Below are positions 61,439 through 64,000 of a stretch of 64,000 nucleotides of DNA, in pieces; the stretch's first letter is position 1, and each line of letters begins with the position of its first letter. Origin of the DNA: Sinorhizobium saheli. GTDB taxonomy: Bacteria > Pseudomonadota > Alphaproteobacteria > Rhizobiales > Rhizobiaceae. The notes below the pieces were generated by a model. The model searched no databases. It was not told the DNA's origin and worked only from the letters and a program-made list of their open reading frames with translations. Where the stretch lies: positions 36,610 to 100,609 of the forward strand of contig NZ_LNQB01000063.1 in assembly GCF_001651875.1 (NCBI RefSeq). Direction: 5' to 3'. Position numbers and translations under genes: made by a program.

Positions 61439-61947
61439 ATGAGCGATAAGGTCTACAACGTCCTTTTTCTGTGCACGGGCAACTCGGCCCGCTCGATCAT
61501 CGCCGAAGCCATCCTCAACAGGATCGGCATGGGCAGGTTCAAGGCCCACTCCGCAGGATTGCACCCAAAGGGAGAAGTGCATCCGTTTGCCTTGCAGTTC
61601 CTCAAGGGACTGAACCTCGACACATCCTTCGCCCGCTCGAAGGCGTGGGACGAATTCGCCGCTCCCGATGCGCCGCAGATAGATTTCGTCTTCACCGTCT
61701 GCGATAAGGCGGCCGCCGAAGCATGCCCGGTCTGGCCGGGGCAGCCGATGACAGCGCATTGGGGGGTCCTTGATCCTGCGGCGGCCGAGGGCAGCGAGGC
61801 CGAGCGGCACTTACCTTCGCCGAAACCTACCGGATGCTGAACAACCGCCTCTCGATCTTTATCAGCCTGCCGATGACGAGCCTCGACAAGCTCGCCCTGC
61901 AAAGAAGGCTCGACGAGATCAGTCGCGATATTCCGAAAGCTGTCTGA
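61439..61947 (+). pseudogene. arsC: Arsenate reductase, low-molecular-weight phosphatase type, frameshifted near the end
   Basis: The N-terminal 120 residues are intact, with the P-loop FLCTGNSARS (Cys-x5-Arg), HSAGLHPKGEVHP and DFVFTVCDKAAAEACPVWPG. After PAAAEGSEAE the frame is lost and stops at 61840. The adjacent frame continues as ALTFAETYRMLNNRLSIFIS to LDEISRDIPKAV, ending at 61947 four bases before aqpS. A single-base change near 61800 therefore removes the last helices. Activity of the short form (133 residues) is doubtful. Confidence 0.8.
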
Positions 61948-61951
61948 AGCA

Positions 61952-62650
61952 ATGACGTTCGATCTGAAACGCCGCCTCGCGGCGGAAGCCTTGGGTACGG
62001 CCCTTCTGGTCGCGACCGTCGTCGGCTCCGGCATCATGTCCGATCGCCTCTCCGAGGACGTGGCGGTTTCCCTGCTCGGCAATACCATACCGGCGGGCGC
62101 AATCCTCGTCGTCCTGATCAGCATTCTCGGACCGATCTCCGGCGCGCACTTCAATCCGGCCGTCACCATGGTGTTTGCAGCACGGCGCGAGATCGAGCCG
62201 TCCGAGGCCGTTCTCTACGTCCTCACACAGATCGCGGGCGGCACCGCCGGGACGCTGATCGCCCATGCGATGTTCGACCTGCAGCTGTTCCAGGTGTCGG
62301 AAACGGTCCGCACGGGCACGGGCCAATGGATCGCCGAGGCGGTCGCCACCTTCGGACTCGTCCTCACGATTCTGACGGGGCTGCGGTTCCGGGCCGACGC
62401 CATTCCCTGGCTCGTCGGCCTCTACATCACGGCGGCCTACTGGTTCACCGCCTCGACGTCGTTCGCAAACCCCGCCGTTGCCATCGCCCGCGCCCTCTCG
62501 AACACCTTCTCGGGCATCCGTCCGACGGACGTGCCGGGCTTCATCGTCGCCGAGGTCCTCGGCGCGCTCGTTGCCGCAGCCGTCGTCGGATGGATGTTCG
62601 CCGAACGAAGCGCCGCAAATTTCCCCATAACCGTCAAGGGAACCGAATGA
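61952..62650 (+). CDS. aqpS: Aquaglyceroporin for arsenite efflux (AqpS)
   Basis: A 232-residue MIP channel with six membrane segments and both NPA motifs: ISGAHFNPAVTMV (near residue 68) and FANPAVAIARALSNTFSGIRP (near 173; the Arg of the ar/R filter follows). In Sinorhizobium meliloti an aquaglyceroporin in the ars operon replaces ArsB and lets arsenite made from arsenate leave down its gradient. The same operon order here supports that role. The stop overlaps the arsC start by four bases. Confidence 0.92.
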   Translation: MTFDLKRRLAAEALGTALLVATVVGSGIMSDRLSEDVAVSLLGNTIPAGAILVVLISILGPISGAHFNPAVTMVFAARREIEPSEAVLYVLTQIAGGTAGTLIAHAMFDLQLFQVSETVRTGTGQWIAEAVATFGLVLTILTGLRFRADAIPWLVGLYITAAYWFTASTSFANPAVAIARALSNTFSGIRPTDVPGFIVAEVLGALVAAAVVGWMFAERSAANFPITVKGTE

Positions 62651-63078
62651 CCATGGACGTCACGATCTACCACAACCCCGAATGCGGGACGTCGCGCAAC
62701 GCGCTGGCCCTGATCCGCCACGCCGACATCGAGCCGAAGGTCATCGAATATCTGAAGACGCCGCCAAGCGGCGACGAACTTGCGAAAATGATCCGCGACG
62801 CCGGCCTTTCCGTCCGCGAGGCGATCCGGGAGAAGGGAACCCCCTATGCGGAGCTCGGTCTCGATGATCCGGCACTTTCCGACGGCCAGCTCCTGACGGC
62901 AATGCTGGAGCATCCGATCCTGATCAACCGGCCTTTCGTCATCACCCCGATCGGCACCCGGCTGGCGCGGCCGTCCGAAGTGGTTCTCGACATCCTGCCC
63001 GCCGATGCCTTCAAGGGACCGTTCGTCAAGGAGGATGGCGAAAAGGTTCTCGACGCGGAGGGCCGCCGCATTGTCTGA
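62647..63078 (+). CDS. arsC: Arsenate reductase, glutaredoxin-coupled type
   Basis: A 143-residue enzyme of the thioredoxin-fold ArsC family. The catalytic Cys is in [14 protein letters not shown] (near residue 13). Further conserved segments are [24 protein letters not shown] (Arg) and TRLARPSE (Arg). It reduces arsenate to arsenite with glutathione and glutaredoxin. ATG 62647 overlaps the aqpS stop and has AAGGGA upstream. With the phosphatase-type arsC broken, it is probably the working reductase of the operon. Confidence 0.93.
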   Translation: MTMDVTIYHNPECGTSRNALALIRHADIEPKVIEYLKTPPSGDELAKMIRDAGLSVREAIREKGTPYAELGLDDPALSDGQLLTAMLEHPILINRPFVITPIGTRLARPSEVVLDILPADAFKGPFVKEDGEKVLDAEGRRIV

Positions 63079-63778
63079 TCTTCCTGCCGCTGATCCGCGC
63101 CATCTCCGGAAGCCGGATCTCGATGCTCTGCGGCCGCCGTTGTCCACCCATCCACCGCGGATCCTGATCCTCTACGGATCGCTCCGCCAGGTGTCGTACT
63201 CCCGGCTTCTGGCCGAGGAGGCGGGGCGGCTGCTCGCGCACTTCGGGGCCGAGGTGCGCTTCTTCAATCCATCGGGGCTGCCGCTTCCAGACGACGCGCC
63301 CGTCAGCCACCCGAAGGTCCAGGAACTGCGAGAACTCTCCGAATGGTCGGAAGGCCAGGTCTGGGTGAGCCCGGAACGGCACGGGGCGATCACCGGCATC
63401 ATGAAGGCGCAGATCGACTGGATACCGCTCTCGATCGGCTCGATCCGGCCGACGCAGGGAAAGACGCTTGCCGTCATGCAGGTGTCGGGCGGCTCTCAGT
63501 CCTTCAACGCGGTGAACACGCTGCGCCTGCTTGGTCGCTGGATGCGTATGATCACGGTCCCGAACCAGTCGTCGGTCGCCAAGGCCTACCAGGAGTTCGA
63601 CGCGAGCGGTCGGATGAAGCCGTCGTCCTACTACGACCGGGTCGTCGACGTCTGCGAGGAACTCGTGAAGTTCACGCTTTTGACTCGCGACATATCGGCC
63701 TATCTCGTCGACCGATACAGCGAGCGCAAGGTAGACGCGGAGAAGCTCGAACAACGGGTCAAGCTCCAATCGATCTGA
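63071..63778 (+). CDS. arsH: ArsH, NADPH-dependent FMN reductase of arsenic resistance
   Basis: A 235-residue flavodoxin-like protein. The FMN phosphate loop is [13 protein letters not shown] (about residues 33-45), then [39 protein letters not shown] and [10 protein letters not shown], all typical of ArsH. It oxidises trivalent organoarsenicals or acts as a quinone/azo reductase. TTG 63071 overlaps the arsC end by 8 bases, with GGAGGG upstream. It is the last gene of the operon. Confidence 0.92.
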   Translation: MSDLPAADPRHLRKPDLDALRPPLSTHPPRILILYGSLRQVSYSRLLAEEAGRLLAHFGAEVRFFNPSGLPLPDDAPVSHPKVQELRELSEWSEGQVWVSPERHGAITGIMKAQIDWIPLSIGSIRPTQGKTLAVMQVSGGSQSFNAVNTLRLLGRWMRMITVPNQSSVAKAYQEFDASGRMKPSSYYDRVVDVCEELVKFTLLTRDISAYLVDRYSERKVDAEKLEQRVKLQSI

Positions 63779-63855
63779 CCACATATTTGCCCGCGAAGGA
63801 GTGGCACTTGCCGGCAATTCGATCTGAGGTGCTTCCTGAAATGCAAAGACTATTC

Positions 63856-64000
63856 TCAGTTCATCAGATCGTAGGGGATGCGGTAGCCGTGGTCTTCCAG
63901 CCAGCCGATCAATGCCTTCGGCTCGTCGGTCTGGATGATGGTGGCGCCGCGGTCGATCCAGAAGCCCCAGCTTTCCTGCGGTCGGCCGTCGAGGACGGCA
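63856..64000 (-). CDS. Glycerophosphodiester phosphodiesterase, C-terminal end (cut by window edge)
   Basis: The last 48 codons read AVLDGRPQESWGFWIDRGAT, then IIQTDEPKALIGWLEDHGYR. The phrase DRGATIIQTDEP is the usual C-terminal strand of GDPD/GlpQ-type enzymes, with the final metal-side acidic residue. The rest of the gene lies beyond 64000. It is convergent with arsH. Confidence 0.75.
   Translation of the reverse strand, partial: AVLDGRPQESWGFWIDRGATIIQTDEPKALIGWLEDHGYRIPYDLMN

Overview
The window looks like part of a large plasmid or other accessory replicon of a Rhizobiaceae bacterium (Sinorhizobium/Ensifer, Rhizobium or Agrobacterium type). It is GC-rich. It carries a Ti/pSym-type transfer block (traA | oriT | traC-traD-traG), many ABC-transporter catabolic loci, several toxin-antitoxin modules, and an arsenic operon built around an aquaglyceroporin in the arrangement known from Sinorhizobium meliloti. 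There are no rRNA, tRNA or CRISPR features, and no repABC genes fall inside the window.

Region 1 (1-15.4 kb) is a catabolic locus. On the minus strand runs a TPP-dependent enzyme, a histidinol-dehydrogenase-family enzyme, a sugar-type ABC importer (binding protein, two permeases, ATPase), two GMC oxidoreductases and the start of a GH3 glycosidase. A cupin-like protein, an XRE regulator, a Gfo/Idh/MocA oxidoreductase and a TIM-barrel sugar isomerase/epimerase complete it. A hydroxyacid reductase gene at the right edge is cut by a dead, truncated IS630 element.

Region 2 (16.4-22.4 kb) is regulatory and stress-type: an alpha-oxoamine synthase-like PLP enzyme next to a PhoB-type regulator with a non-canonical receiver, a fused nucleotidyltransferase-HEPN protein, a broken vapBC module, and a second atypical PhoB-like regulator. 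Region 3 (22.3-31.3 kb) is a second catabolic locus: an aminotransferase, a TPP enzyme and an SDR on the minus strand, and a polyamine-type ABC importer on the plus strand. A GntR regulator lies between them, with palindromic TTTTGTTGCAACAAAA-type sites beside both units.

Region 4 (31.5-44.4 kb) holds the conjugation block: a very large TraA relaxase-helicase, a recognisable oriT, traC, traD and traG, surrounded by small plasmid genes. Several of these are broken by single-base frameshifts (a dienelactone hydrolase, a membrane protein, a WGR protein, a phd-vapC pair).

Region 5 (44.4-59.4 kb) is a plasmid cargo block: a RES-Xre toxin-antitoxin pair flanked by two copies of a DUF2493 gene, a Toprim protein, a 1504-residue methyltransferase plus strawberry-notch helicase fusion, a DUF1173 protein, two tiny overlapping genes, a DUF932 protein, a KlcA/ArdB-type antirestriction protein and a large ParB-like protein. 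The best candidate for an under-described system is this block. I read it as a plasmid establishment or anti-defence island.

Region 6 (61.0-64.0 kb) is the arsenic operon arsR - arsC(phosphatase type, frameshifted) - aqpS - arsC(glutaredoxin type) - arsH. It is followed by the 3' end of a glycerophosphodiester phosphodiesterase gene. All start choices, domain positions and identities were read by eye. No database search was run.
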